A DNA stretch of 64,000 bases from Persea americana (GCA_029852735.1 CM056820.1:29943463-30007462), one strand, 5' to 3'; shown: positions 1-13,900, counted from the stretch's first letter. Numbers and translations are program-made. The notes: generated from the sequence alone by a model not told the origin.

Positions 1-441
1 TAGATTATGGGGGCGTATAAGCGTGAAAAGAGTTGCACTGATCAAAAGTGGGCCCGAGTGAGCCCCATAGAGCTGCAGTTGGCTCGTAGAAGAAAATCCT
101 ACATCACTGTTATAGGTTTACTATCCATTAGTCCAATTTTTAGATTGCTAATTCAACAGGTTATCCGTTAAGCGGTGAGATCATTATCATTAAATAGAGT
201 TTTGGACACTATCAGGCCAAAAGTGAAACAAGCAAAAAAGCATTGACATATTGGCCGATATTTTGGTCCCAGATTGATATATCAATTTGAGATATTCTGA
301 AGGTAAAGTCTATAGATGCTCATTTTCAATTGCTTTTGGGTATTTAAAATGTAAATTAGAGAATTAAATAGAATGTAAATAGTACCTCTAAGGTCTGCAA
401 TAGGATTTTCATATGTGAAAATATCTGCATGCCAACATTTT

Positions 442-732
442 GGGCCTGTTTGGTTATAAGAATTGAGAGGATTCTTATTTGAGAGAATTTTGAGAATCTC
501 AAAAGCTATCCTCCTAAAAGTAGAATTTCAAATGCTCAACCCCCCTCTAGCATTTGGAATGCTGGAATTCTGAGAGTTCAAAAGGCTAGAAATACCCTTT
601 TCATGTAGTTCGGAATTTTGAATTCTTACGACAACCAGAGTATTTAGAATGCATGGGGAGCAAGATGTCCCATCATGTCATAAATCCCCAACAAGCCCAA
701 TTCCTTGTAAAAAACGCCTCTAACCAAACACA
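442..732. mobile_element. MITE-like inverted-repeat element
   Basis: A segment of about 290 bp begins with GGGCCTGTTTGGTTATAAGA and ends with CTAACCAAACACAG. The ends are imperfect inverted repeats around the TGTTTGGTTA core that is common in plant hAT and PIF/Harbinger MITEs. The interior is AT-rich with GAATTC-type short palindromes and no coding sequence. No clean target duplication is visible, so the exact ends and superfamily are uncertain. Confidence 0.4.
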
Positions 733-1569
733 GTCGTAGGATCTTACAATTATAGAAGTGTGGGGCTTAAGACGTAAAATGGACACCTGCATGCAGGAAC
801 ATTCCTACTTAAGTTAGAATTAAAAAAAAAAAAGAAAAAGAAGAAAACATACTTACCCTTAAACCTAAACAATACTCTATCAAACCTGGCCCTAATAGAA
901 CCAGGATGGGATGCGTTCACATTAAACCTAGTGACACCAATGCCATCCTTGATATTTAAGGATCCTAGGCTTTCTAAGATTTTATTTACAAGGTGATGGC
1001 TTAGTATTCATTAACGATCTACCTCACTCATTTTCCGCCGAATGGAGATAATTTGATGACCATTTGCGGATCTACTTCTTTATTTCTCCAATCTGAGGGA
1101 CTTCAATAGAAATAAAAATTTCAAGATTCTCATAGAATTCAATTCAATTCCATAAAAACAAGCCTTTGCTTTACTTTAAAGAACTAAAATTAAGGTCCAA
1201 GGATTATCTATTGGACTAGTATTGTCATGTTTTTGGGTATGCTTAAAAAAGTATCAACATTTTATGAGGGTAGAAACTTAGAGCCTATTTATTTACTAGA
1301 GTTTCCAATAAGGAATTTGGTGTGTTCAAGTATTTTGGACATGATGGCTTGTCCCCAGCCATTTACAAATATCATATTTCTTCACTAGAATTTCAGAATG
1401 TTAACGACCTAAAAAGTTTCAAATGACTTAGAAATACAAGCCGTTGACAAGAGCAACAACAAGAATTGATCCCAAATTGTCTCGGCGGGAAGAGAGATGC
1501 CTTACGAGGATTGACCTTTTTTTTTTTTCCATATGTTTATAATATAATATAAAAGCAGAGATGGGATAT

Positions 1570-1623
1570 GAATGAGTAAGATTCTGAAAACATAGATAAT
1601 GAGTAAGATTCTGAAAACATACA
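1570..1623. repeat. Two-copy 27-bp tandem repeat
   Basis: The unit AATGAGTAAGATTCTGAAAA plus about seven more bases occurs twice in direct succession with one or two differences. It accounts for a repeated peptide in a spurious minus-strand frame. No function is apparent. The rest of 1-2,099 outside the MITE-like element has no gene I can recognise. Confidence 0.7.
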
Positions 1624-2099
1624 TAATTGAGTTTCTCTAGTTAAACAAAAGTAAAATAAAGACATGATTCCCATCTGAGCGGCTCTTTGTTTTTTATTAA
1701 AAATAGCTATAAGATATAATAAAATGAAGACATGATCAAGAGAGGTTACACAAAGTAAGAGGGATAAGAAAGAGCTTGGACACCATGAGTGCATTTGACT
1801 CAAGATTGTGACGCATTGCGTGTTCCCAGATGTGAAGACCGCAGCATTAGGTGTCGGTCGTATGAGCTGTGGGCCCATCGATATTCCCTCCCTTGAAAAT
1901 TCAAAGACTGGTTAAAGGCCGGTGCCTTTTGAGTGGTACGAATGGTTGAAACCGGTATGGTCCTACTCCTAGTCATGGAAAAACAAAAAAACGTTCTACA
2001 TTGATTTTGGGGGTTGGGGGGGCCACATGCTCCTAACTCGACACGTACAAATGATTGAGATTTTTCAACTAATGGGCCCGGTTCAAACCATTTTATTTA

Positions 2100-2389
2100 A
2101 TAACTTTATTTTACTAGTGAAGTGAAGTGAATTTTAAGAGAAAAGAAAAGAATAATGGTCAAATAAAAAAATATCATAATTTTAAAAAACTGCACTTTTT
2201 TTAATTACCATTTAATTTTATAAAATAAAGTTAAAAAATTATTTCTCCATACCACTAAATAACAAATCTTTCTTATTTAAAAAAAAAAAATGTTTGAGCG
2301 AGTTATAATCTCATATCACTAAATGAAAAAAATATTTAATACTTTTTAATTTGACCATCCATCTCACTTCACTACTAAAGTGAAGTTAT
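2100..2389. mobile_element. MITE-like element with about 30-bp inverted repeats
   Basis: The left end ATAACTTTATTTTACTAGTG is the near-complement of the right end, which read on the minus strand is ATAACTTCACTTTAGTAGTG. The interior is very AT-rich with no coding potential, and the total of about 290 bp is normal for a MITE. No flanking duplication is clear, so the superfamily is open. Confidence 0.55.
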
Positions 2390-5300
2390 CCATCACACCT
2401 AGCCATTGGAATAATTAAGTTATACACTTTTTTTGGTTTGTTGGTTGTGGTATGTAAATGAACCTTTTTTCTAGTTTATTTGAAGGTTCTTGGGTCACAT
2501 GCATTGGTATGGACGGCACCAAAAGGACAATTAGATTTTAAAGAAAAAATCCACCTCTGGATTCTATATGACTCTAAAAAAAATCCACCTCTAAGTCCTA
2601 AATGGCTTGAAAATATTGTCAACCCATACTGCTGTGGCATCAAATCTCATTTCAGTTATGTCTTCGTCCATATTGATTGCCCATAAAGCTAGTGATCTCA
2701 ATCATTTTCTTATTGTTATTGCTATTCTTTGTTTTTGTTGCCAGCTTAGGCCCGGGACTCCAGCCCTTAGGTGAGAGAAGGAGACCTAAGGTGAGGAGAG
2801 GGGGTCATCATGTGAAGGAAATGGCATGCCCCGGGTCCGAGCCCATGGAAGCCCAGGTCTTTTGATTAATGCTGCTTTTGTTATTTATTTCTCTTAATAT
2901 AATTTGATACTGTGCTTTAAAAGTGATTAATGTGATAGTGTGTCTATCTCCAATTGGATTAAAATTTGACCAAATGTAATGCTTGTGAGTGTTATTTTGA
3001 GGAGTTCACATTTCATAATGGCACGTTTTTGTAGCCTGTTTTTTGCATGGAAAAAATTGAGGATTGCGAAAATGATTGTTTGCTCTACAGTAAAATTCAT
3101 GTTCGGTATGGCCACTTCTTTTTGCAAAAAAACACAAAAATAGGCAAAGTTCTCTATGATTTCTTGGAAAACAAATTCCTATTGTGTGGGTTGGAAGTGT
3201 TTTTTCTCAAAATTGGAAAGTTTATGCGGAAGTGGTTTTTCGCAGCATGTACACAAATGTACTAAGCATGTTTGTGCGGCCACTTTTCCATGGAAAAAGT
3301 ATGGAAATTGGAAAGGCTTTTTACAGGACTTTCAAAATTTCACCTTTGGCGTGGCCACTTTTCCTCGAGGAAAATCACAAAAAATGTGACTTTTCCACGA
3401 TTGTGTGGAAAGCCATTTCTAATGGGAGGAGGTCGGAAAAGATTTTCCTTTAAAAATGGAGTTTTTTCCATGGAATTGGTTTTCTATAGCGTCGCACAAA
3501 CGTGCCTTAAGTGTGTTCACCTGATTAGTTTAGGGCATGTTCGTGCAAGAAAAAAAGTAAAAAGTGAAAACACTTTTTCCAAAACAAATATAGTTTCATG
3601 TTTGGTACAAGCATTTTTCGAAAGAAATAAAAAGAAAACTAAACTAAATTTTCTTCAATTTCATGGAAAAGCATTCTTGGGGGGGGTGGGGGGGGGGGGG
3701 GGGGTTTGTTTTTGGTTTCTGTGAACTGTGAAAAAGATTGTCCAAACAAAACCAATTATTCATATCATTACACAAATGTGCCTTTATAGAATTTTTTTTC
3801 CCTTCTACATACATCCTTGAATGTAGATGCCATTGTTGCTGCCTTTAATTTAGGGGAAAGGGGGTCCCGATCTTTTGACGAATCTAAACGTTTTGCATTG
3901 TGACATTCGTGCATGTCAAAATTCGATTATAAGAGTTTCTTGATGGGATTCAAATTTTATATGATTGGTGGTTATCACATTTGGCAACCAAACCAATGGG
4001 ATTCCTCATTGATTTTCCTTGAGAATTTTAGAAATCTGCATTTGACAATTGTAATTTTTCAAGGATTTGGGCTAGCAAAATCTTCAATTTTGAGAATTTT
4101 CAAATCCAACCCCCTAATATTTAAAAACTCTCACTTTTTGCAAAATTACGAATGAATACTGATTTTTCCAAATTATCTGCCACTAAGATCAATGTCAATT
4201 TATCAATGATAAAACCTCGTATTTGAGACAACGAGGAATCCTCATCAGTGGATTCCTAAAAAATTCATTACATGTCGCCATATGTGATCTTATTCATGCT
4301 TGACAACTAAATCCTCTAGGATTCCTTAACTATTATTTTGGAAAAATTAAAAAATTCGCATTTGACTATTGTAAATTATTGAGAATTCGGGAAGGTGAAA
4401 ATTCTCATTTCCAAGCCCTTTCAAATCCAAGGCGCGCCCGCCCCACCACCGCCCCCCCAACCAAAAAAAATATATATATATTAAAAAAAAAACTATGCAG
4501 ATTATATACATGGCCCCTTCATTTTTTATTTTTTATTTTTTATTTTACATGGGAGCCCTTTCAAAGAAAATTTCTTAGGTCTGCCCATACCAAATGTGGA
4601 TACAAATTTCTGGCACCTTGCTTCATGTCGAATGCTCTTCGTTTCACGGAGAGGTTCCTTTCTTCGAGTCATTGCATTCCAAGTTTGAAATACTTTTAGG
4701 AGAAGTCACTCCTTATAACTTAGGCACTTCTTTTTCTTTGTAGATTTGCAAAATTTGATGGGCGAGGTGGAAACTGAAGAATCAATAAAAAGGAGGATTT
4801 TTGATGGGAGGATTTGAAAATTCCTCTATTACTTTTCCTCTCCTCTCCCAAAGGTAAGTTTTCCCCAAGAAAATTAGAGAGGCTTCCAGGTCCAAACATG
4901 CACAAAAAAAAAAGGGATTTGCTTGACCGAGAGTGCGTATCTGGTAGTCTGGTACCCTGCTTCATGTCAAAGGTTCTTCATTTCAAGGAGAGGTCCTTTC
5001 TTTCAGGGCTGCAAATTACACGTGGCATGCTGTGAGTGGAAATGTCAAACTAAGTAAAAGATCCCTTGCTAATGGTATCCTGAAACGTGGTATAAAAAAT
5101 GTCATCATCCATGAGAGGAAGTCGACTTATCCATGATCAGAAGCTGTATAACACAAGCTCTCGATCTAATCAGGCTGTTCCCACTGATCACAACCGTTTA
5201 ATGGTGGGCAACTGTGTTCGGCTATTGGAGAGATATCGCAAAGTTGGAAGGTCAAAATTAAATTTACATAGATAGGTGTTTGCATGTGCAAAATTCACAT

Positions 5301-8130
5301 ATGTAAAACACAATATGGCCTTTATTTAGAAGCAAGCACCATTTCACATAACGATTCAGATTACATATCTAGAATCTTATGATAACGTAAATTTAATAAA
5401 TATAATGTTTAAGGGGTCAATAAAAAGTTTATAACCGGTCCAGATTAAAATCTTGAATCTTGTACAAGTCGCAAAAAATAAAAAAGAGAGCTCATGTTGG
5501 CAACTTCTTAACTAAAAAGGTGTGTAATGGTTTCACATCTTTTTATGTGTGTAATATGAAAATAATCGCATTTATAATTTATTTTTATATACGTTGTTTA
5601 AATAAGTACAAACAAAATGTGACCATGCATAACTATTATTACCCATCAATTTGAATCTTTGCTTGTGGAGAAATCTTTGAGGCAATTGAAAGAAATAAAT
5701 AAATAAATAATAGTGAAATGGACCTCTTAAACTCAAACCGTTCTCATTGGATTTAAATTTGTTGATACAAATTTAGAAATATGATTAATAAAAAAATATC
5801 CAAAGATTGCAAATGACATGTTTTACTATAAATTGAGGAAATTTTTATTTTCTCTTAAAGATCCATTTCTTTGCATTAAAACATATAAAAATTGAATACA
5901 AAGGTGGTTAAAATTAAAGATCAAATGTAATTTTGAAACATGAGATTTAATGCAAATAAACTGGGCTTGAAGGATCTCATTTCATGACCATTCTCATCTT
6001 TTCAATTAATTATACTCCCATCATCAAATGGTTAGATCTCTTAAATAGGAGAAAATTTTTGCCCATGTCCCATTCATCAAAAATGACATGGCCCACCTTT
6101 TTATCATAAACATTTATTATCATAAATGTGTACATTGTTTCCACTTCTGTCCAAACAGTAAAATCTGTTGTCGGCTAGTTTGTTTAACTATCATTCTAAT
6201 TTAACGTCACCATGCAAGAAGACTCCAGCTATCACCTCCCAACGCTCGAGTGAGACGGCCACTCATGCAGCAGGCCACAGCTAAACGCAAATCATTATCA
6301 TTCGCAGCCTCTCATTATTAAATGCTACGTGGCATCATTATGCCAGCCATCCACACCGTTCACGTGGTGGGCCCCACTAAAACTATCTACACACTGGGAA
6401 ACTACGTCATTTCTTTTGACCAGCCAAGTTCCTCCAAATTGACGTTGACGTCACTCAAAAGGAGGCCCACCAAAATGAACGGCCGAGATGGACCCCCCAT
6501 ACTACTGGGATGATCAGATGAACGGTGGTAATTAATGATTGTGTTAGGTGAGGCAAGGTCAGGGTGGTTACGCTGATTACGGATCTCAGGTGAGAGTTAC
6601 AGTGCGGTAAAACTTGTGGTTAAAGAAGCGGCCACGTGTACCGGTGGTTTGGTTTTTGATAAAAATATCCGACATATTAGAGATTCCTTTTACCGTACTC
6701 CTGCATGGAGACATCAGCTGACAAGTAGATATCAGATTGGAATTTTGTAAAGTTTTTAAAATTTATTTATGTCCCTTGTGGTTTGCATTCTATAGCCCCT
6801 GCAGTCTATACCATGTTGCCAGACATTTGCCCTAGACTGAGTATAACACCCTTGAAAGTTTAAGAAAATTCATTATTCTCTTTGCCATCGCGGGCAACCT
6901 GCCATATATTTGGACATGGATTGTCCGCAGTATCGCAGTGATACTGTGGAACTCGAAATGACACATTTAGAGAATCCCGATTTTAAAAAAAAGTCCATAT
7001 AAGTGAGAAGGAGAGACCATACGCATAGAAAGAAAAACTTAAATTAGTAGAAAAACAAACTTATTCACTTGTAAAGAGTGATATATCTGTATGATATCGA
7101 CGTAGTTAGATAAAATGTAAGGTCATCAACCTACCGAAAACCCTTTTTGTTTTCCTGCATGGCAGTTGTAGCAGCCATTTAATGAAATTGCTTATAATGA
7201 AGCCAATGATTGTTGGGCCAACACTTAACTTGGTCAAATTCATGATCATGTTACGCGTTGTTACATTGGAAGAAAAGCACATACATGTGGGAAGAGTGGA
7301 TCGAAGGATTGAATCTTAAGCAGCTAGATGAGATGTATAGTTTCTAATCAACAGAAAAACCTTTTATTTACTTGTAGAGTAGCCTTTAATGAAATTGCTT
7401 ATAGTGAAGCCATTGATTGCTAGGCCAACACCGACAAATTGATGATCATGTGATGCGATTGTTTTTTTGGATCAGTGATCTCACCATTGATTCAAAGGCT
7501 ACACGGCCTCTTTCAATCAACTCTCCAATTGGAAGAATTTCACTCAATCTTTTGCTTTTAATAGATTGATCGGTCGATTATACTACTGATCTCGACCAGA
7601 CCATATGAATTGATAAGATTCCTTCCTTTTCAATCTTTCCCCAACTAGAATGGCATTTGAGTCTCAATGTTGAAAGTTTGCTTTTATGTGTTCATGAAAC
7701 ATGTGCTTTCGGTAGATGGTGGGGGTGTAGAGATTGATATTTGGACCGTAATAATGTTCTTGGCCATTGATTTATTAGTAGGTTCCGGGTCACGTTCAGT
7801 CTCTCCAGACAAATTGAGTGAATGATGGCAGTTCCTTTTATTTTATTTCCCCAACATGATGCTTCTTGTAGCTAACTTGAAAAAAAACAAGATAGTATTC
7901 AATTTAAGTTTTGAAGGTCTAAAGTAAGGTTAAAGATATTTTATACTCAGTTCATTTTGGGCCTTTAGAAATGATCCACATGGTACACATTCAATTATAT
8001 AATTTTGTTTTAAAGGTAGAGAATTTGTGAATAAGAGGGCAATCCACCGGGAGCTGACTTGCGAGCCACCTCCCCTCTATAGATCAATCCCAAATCAATC
8101 CCCGGTTGCAGCACTGAATGTGATTAAGAG
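2390..8130. other. Intergenic region without a recognisable gene
   Basis: Both strands hold only short frames without known domains. Visible features are a G homopolymer near 3,678-3,703, a degenerate direct repeat (4,613-4,668 and 4,957-5,010), and an ACGT-rich stretch near 6,200-6,680. No conserved domain, RNA gene or complete mobile element was recognised. Confidence 0.6.
4613..5010. repeat. Degenerate direct repeat pair, about 55 bp
   Basis: The stretch around CTTGCTTCATGTCGAATG (4,618 onward) recurs as CCTGCTTCATGTCAAAGG (about 4,958 onward). Similarity continues through a shared GGAGAGG-TCCTTTCTT segment, roughly 80 percent identical by eye. The pair is about 345 bp apart and could be the remains of the direct repeats of a small element. 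No coding content is seen between the copies. Confidence 0.5.
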
Positions 8131-8140
8131 AAAACTTAGG

Positions 8141-9236
8141 GTCCGTTTGGATGCACAAGATAATGGAAGAAAGTAACATTTTATATAATATAATCTTTCA
8201 CTTTCTAAAGAAAAAAAATCTTATGTATTTGGTAACCCAAGAAAAATATGAAGAAAAAATCATTTCTTTCAAAAAGTTCAATATCTTTTCCTACAACTCT
8301 ACCATGTAGGAAACTTTCTACAATATAAAAATATTTTAAAATGAGGCTTATAAAGTGGTAGAGTAAAATAAAGAACTTTGCCAAATCTATCATGATGTTG
8401 TTTACAAATATGGTAAAGAAAAGTAAAGGTAAATATCACGTCATGGTAAATGTGATGTAAAGTAAATGTAGGATAAAATATATAGTGAAGTAAAATGAGA
8501 AAGAGTGGTAAAATAGTTTCTTTTTGTTTGACTTTACATTATCACACTTTTCTATTGTTTATATGGTAAAGAAAAAGTAACTTACGATAACATTTATTGT
8601 AAAAAAGTGGCGGTTAGACTTTACTTTACCACGCGATTTTTTTTATCCAAACATGGTGAAGGGATAATATGCCACATCTATGTTAAGGCATGCATGTTTG
8701 TTTATATATGTGGTAAAGTAAAATAAATGCTGATGTCACGTCGTGATAAAACATGAGGTAAAGTAATATAAGATGAAGTATGTAGTGAAGTAAAGTAGGA
8801 GAGAAAGAGAGTTGTAAAGTAGTTGCCGTTTCTATTAAATTTACTTTACTACATTTTACATAGTTTTATATAATACAAAAAAGTAGCTTATCGTAAAAAC
8901 AATGGGCAGCTGAACTTTATTTTACTAACTACTTTTTCATCTAGACATGGTAGATTATATATAAATTAAGTATTTAATAAAAAATTATTTTGATAATTAA
9001 CTTCACTATGATCAATAACATTAACTTCTTGTTATTTAAATATCTTTTAATATATATTAAAATAATAGTATCGTTCAAACAACTAAATTTAAAATCAGTG
9101 GTTTTTTTCACAAACTGCCAAACAGCAAAAACATTACAATATTTAAATATTACATACACTATTTTATTCTATACTGTTTTATTCTTGCAATATTTAAATG
9201 TGTAAATATGATATTCTATAAACATCCAAACAGGTC
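8141..9236. mobile_element. AT-rich MITE-like block with a duplicated internal unit
   Basis: The block opens with GTCCGTTTGGATG and closes with CATCCAAACAGGTCC, a short inverted-repeat pair of the kind seen at ends of plant DNA transposons. Inside, two units of about 270 bp (about 8,398-8,665 and 8,690-8,965) share the same order of motifs: a GGTAAAG run, a TCACGTC core, a TAGTGAAGTAAA run, a TTTACTTTAC run, then an ACATGGT end. No transposase is present, so this would be a non-autonomous element or a nested pair of them. Confidence 0.45.
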
Positions 9237-9800
9237 CGGTACTAAAAGCAAAATCCTCTCATTGCACAAACATCTTATGCACCCCCATGGAAAGCAATGC
9301 TCTTGATTGTTGTAGGATGAGCCTCAAGATGATATTTGTTTTGCAAGTGATAAAGTAAAATATGTAGTAATTGTTTTTTAGTATTAAATAAAATTAACTT
9401 TGCTGTGTTTGGTTGGTCAAAACAAATAATTAATTAAAATTCAATCCAACAAAATCTTTTTACTATTATATTTTTTACACTACGTTGGCTTACCGGCCAA
9501 AAATGACACCCTCCGTGAGAATACGAGGGATCAATCCCTCGACATCCATCAACGATGGATGTGTTGGGAAAGGAGAAAAAAAGTTTAATTTTACTTTACA
9601 AGATCCCCCAAGAAATTTTTCCTGATGGTGTATAGATAGAGCACTCGAGGCCCTCACCAGGGGGTTATTTTGTCATTTCAGAATTCGATCACGAAACGCG
9701 GGCCGACAAGTGACGAAGTCGGCAAGTGTCGGCCGATAAACCGGGAGAGAAAAAAGCGCCGAAACTCCACAGCCCCAAGCCTCGCAATTCGAATTTCTTA
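9237..9800. other. Upstream intergenic DNA of the PUB gene
   Basis: This stretch has no coding frame with a recognisable domain. It leads into a CT-rich stretch (about 9,830-10,050) that looks like the transcribed leader of the U-box gene, so a promoter is expected here, but I cannot pick a convincing TATA box or start site. Confidence 0.4.
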
Positions 9801-9829
9801 AACCCGCTTGTATTTAACGCTAATCCCTC

Positions 9830-10959
9830 CTTACATTTTCTTAATCCTCCCCTTTCGAAAACCGCTTCCATTTCTCTTTTCCAAAACACCCTCCTCATAT
9901 AAGAAACCTAACTTCCGGCTTCTCTGCACCTGCATTTATTCATGTCATCTTCCTCCTCTTCCTCTTCGCCATCTCCGAAACGGCCGACACGAAAACGAAA
10001 TCCGTCCCCTTCACACCACTCTATCCGAATCGCTCCGATGAGAAATCTATGATCTTCTCCTTCTCGATCTCGATCTGTTCCAATGCTCGTCGCAGATGAA
10101 ACCTCCTTGGGAAAATCTCAGATTCTCGCGGTAATTTCTTCGATCCAGATCTCTTTTCGCTGCAGAAGCCGAGATTCCAGTGTTGTTGTTCTTCTCGAGT
10201 TTCCGAAGTTTGGAAAAATCTCGTTCCGGTGTCGAATTTGAGTTCTCGAAAAGACACGTCTGATTTCTTGATTTGTGTTTTAGCTTGATTTGGATTCGTG
10301 GTCCCTGTTTTCGGAAAGAAATCGCTGCGAAAGCTACTGTTTTGTTTTAGATTCAAGCGATTTGATGGAATGTCGAAATCTCAGTGCAGTATTTCGAAAG
10401 TCGTTTTCTTTTTTACTGTTTCTGATTTTTTTTTTTGTTGAAGTGAAACTCTTGCAGTAATTTGAAGATAGATCTTTTTTTTTTTTTTTTTTTTTTTTAA
10501 TCAGCTCTGCTTCGTGTTTCTTGAGCTCTTCTTGCTGCAAAATCGAAATTTGACTGCGGCGATTATCTGATAGAGTGATTTCTTAGCAGCAATGTGTTTT
10601 TCGGGGATTCGATTGATTCTGCTGCGTTTGTTTCTTAATTTCATGAGTTCTTCTTCCTGAAAAATCGAATTTTGACTGCGGCGATTAGTCGATGGAGTGA
10701 TTTCTCAGCAGTGATATGTGTTTTGGGGGCTTTGATTGATTCTCCTGCGTTTATTTATTGTATTTTGATATTGATGATGTGCTGCATTGATGTTATCTGG
10801 TAATTTGAAGTTTTTTATTCGATCTCATTGCTACAATTTGAAGTTTTCTTCTGTTTGGTTTACATTTGGATGATGGATGGAGGTCTCTATTCTATCAGTA
10901 ATTCAAATAAAATCTGTTACTGTTTTTCAGCTGAAGTGAAGCTCTGTTGAGAGGGGATC
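9830..10959 (+). other. PUB45: 5'UTR and 5'UTR intron of the PUB gene
   Basis: A CT-rich leader ends at a donor after 10,130 (CTCGCG followed by GTAATT). A matching acceptor, TGTTTTTCAG, ends at 10,930, 29 bases before the start codon, so an 800-bp leader intron (10,131-10,930) is likely. The intron is T-rich, with a T homopolymer around 10,474-10,499, and contains a tandem duplication of about 122 bp. The transcription start is not directly visible. Confidence 0.6.
10510..10755 (+). repeat. Tandem duplication, about 122 bp, in the 5'UTR intron
   Basis: Two adjacent copies share CTTCTT-CTG, then TTTGACTGCGGCGATTA, GAGTGATTTCT, CAGCAG, and GATTGATTCT-CTGCGTTT, with the TTTGACTGCG landmark at 10,549 and 10,671. 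The copies are diverged by several substitutions and a few short indels. They lie wholly inside the predicted leader intron. Confidence 0.8.
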
Positions 10960-13900
10960 ATGGATGCTCATGAGGTTGAAGAAAGTGTTTTTGCTGCCAC
11001 TGATGCAAAGGTGTTTAAGGCAATCTACTCCTATAAGTTATAACTGACAAAAGGATTTAAAGTTTTTGAACAGGGCATTTTTTGTTTGTGTGTGTGTCCA
11101 ATTTGGAACTTTTCCTGTTGTCTAAAAGTAATTTTGATAAGATTGTTTGTGCATTAGCACTAGCAGCATGAACCTTCCTGCAGAAGAAGGTGCTACTACC
11201 TATTTACCTTTCTTTTTGGTCATATTGACGACGCAACTACTGTGGTCATTTTTGTCAAGGCAACATTTAACTCTAAATTTTGTGCTATGTTTAGTTTCAG
11301 TCATTTTTCAATGCATGGATATTTATCAAACATGGTTTCACATTTTAAAGTCTTTAGTATTAATACATCATGCTTCCTCAGTGAATCTACTTCTTGAAGG
11401 TTGTCTGAGTATCTTGATAAAAAAGATGATTTCATTGGTGGAAGTTAAATGAATATGTTTAACTTGATTAAGCTGATTTTGGGTGTATCCTTATCAATGC
11501 ATAGAGTTTCCCATCACCTTAATGACTCCAAATTGTTTTTGGACGTTGATTTTGGCTATAGATATCAATTTTTTGTTGGACATTGTTTTGGCTTGACTGC
11601 AAAATGAATCTTTTAAGTTGGTTTGGCATTTGGTATTTCATTTTGGAGTTTTGTTTTGGTAAAATGTAAAAACTTTAAAAATACGCATGCATTTGAAAAA
11701 TAATAAAATGTTAAACTATATATATTTAAAGAAAGAAGCAAGCCCTCACCCTAGTAAACTATGTCTTGGCTATAAAAGCTATGAAGCCTTTTTTTTTTTT
11801 TTTTTTTCCTATTCTAACCATCTTTTGACATAGGTGCTCCGTTTCCTATTTTTTCCAATGTATTGTGCGCCAGATGCTTTCTTCTTCTTTCAATTTAAAC
11901 CATAGTTTGATTGTAAAACATTCAGTGCTTCATATAACTATTTCTCACAAATGTCAGTGTTTAGTGCTTTATGATTCTTCTTATTGACTGAGCCATAGTA
12001 ATTAACACATTTGCGATTAACATATGCAGTTACATGGAGGCATGTGCAGAATACTTTCCAGAATTGTTTGTAAAGTGTTAGGAATATTTCCAGCCTTAGA
12101 GGCAGCACGACCAAGGAGCAAGTCTGGCATACAGGCACTCTGTTCATTGCATGTGGCTCTTGAGAGGGCCAAGAGTCATCTTCTGCATTGCTCAGACTCT
12201 AGCAAACTTTACCTGGTAAAATTATACTTCCTGTATATTCATATCTTTTTTGAAAATTTGATTAGCTGGTGTTAAAGCCTGAACAGAAGTTTATCAGGTC
12301 TGGTCGCTTTATCGTTTTCGAAGATTGGTGTTTTTTCATTAGTCACCAGTGTGAAGATATAAATATTGATGAGTACTGATTAATTTATATGCTTAGCTTT
12401 ACTTTGGCTCCAATTATTTTGGCTGATTACTGGATTTTTTGAGTTCTATTACGAGCATGAAGTTAATTGACTTTAAACCTGGAAGTTCTATGCGAAGCAT
12501 TGAAGGTTTTGAAATTGTAACATTTGGCATATGCAGTTGTTTTATTTTTCCACAAATTGGCTTTTCCCATTGTTCTTTTCTATTATGATGAGTGTCCCAG
12601 ATTTCAAATTTCTTCCGTCACGGTGTGTCTTGGCACTATAACACGACATATTTGTACATTATGAATCAGTTTTCATTGGGCTATAGAAGATGATTATTGA
12701 TTTGATGGACCCCATATATCTTTTATTTTATTTTAATTTTTCGTAAAGGCAACAAGACAGGATCTTGTTCAATTGAAATATGCAACTTCTAAAAGCTGAA
12801 CACAAACACCATCCATCAAGATAATGGGTGTGTTACCCAACATACAGAATCAAAATGGTGAGGTTTATATTCCCTAGGCACCTATCACCGTTTCTTATTG
12901 ACCCTTCATTGAGAATCAATTGACAAACGCCCTAGGCATTTACATATCTATTCAGAGAAGCCCTAGATGAGGTTCAATCTTGAGTTTGGAATTTGAATTC
13001 TCCTGGACCATAATTATATTTATACCTGATTGAAAATCTGTATCTTTCATGAAGAAATGGACATCAACGTAAAATATACTGAAGATATGAATACTTTTTA
13101 TGATTTGGGTTGTTTTAGACGAAATTTGAATTTTATTTACAAGATTTCCTATGTCAAACACAATACACAGCAGTAGTATATGGAGGCATGAACCCATGCA
13201 AATGATTTAATGTACAAACTGTCTCAAGTACTGTATTTTTTCCATTTTCTAGTCAGTTTTGGTGCATATTTTGTTAAGAAGAACTGACAGATGGCATTGT
13301 CTTTTATTTATTTTTTGGTTAGGCTATAACTGGGGACTCGGTTCTTGTAAAATTTGAGAAGGCAAGATTTACTCTTGTGGAGAGTCTTAGGCGCGTGGAA
13401 GACATAGTTCCCCAAGCTATTGGTTGTCAGGTAATTAATACAGAAGGTGTATCAATTAATATTTTCATAAGCATTTCATCTTCTTTTAGGTCTCTGCAAT
13501 TGCATTACTATGTTACTCGTCAATGTTTGACACGATTCATCATCTGTTTATGTGTAATTCCATCCACACTATGGGTCTCAGTCTTTCCAATGTACTGAAT
13601 GATTAAAGATGGACAATACATGTAAACTACCTATTCCCTATAACTACATACTAGTCATCATCTACATGCAGATTTCGTGTGAGTGAGATAAAGAATCACA
13701 AGAATTCTCCTTCTGATTTTTTATTATTTACAATATCCACTTGAATGATTAACAAAGCCAAGAGCATTTCTCAGTGCCGGCCTGGTAGATTAATCAGAAC
13801 TATCTAAACTGTAATTTCCTAATGTAGAATCATTATGACTATCACTAACACAATTATATAAAAACCTTCCAGTACTTTCTAATCTCATCAGCTAGCAATT

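Noticed and set aside
3047..3724. Overlapping plus-strand frames in a TGGAAA-rich stretch
   Set aside because: Several frames are open at once because of low-complexity sequence. None shows a domain, and the last one reads through a G homopolymer.
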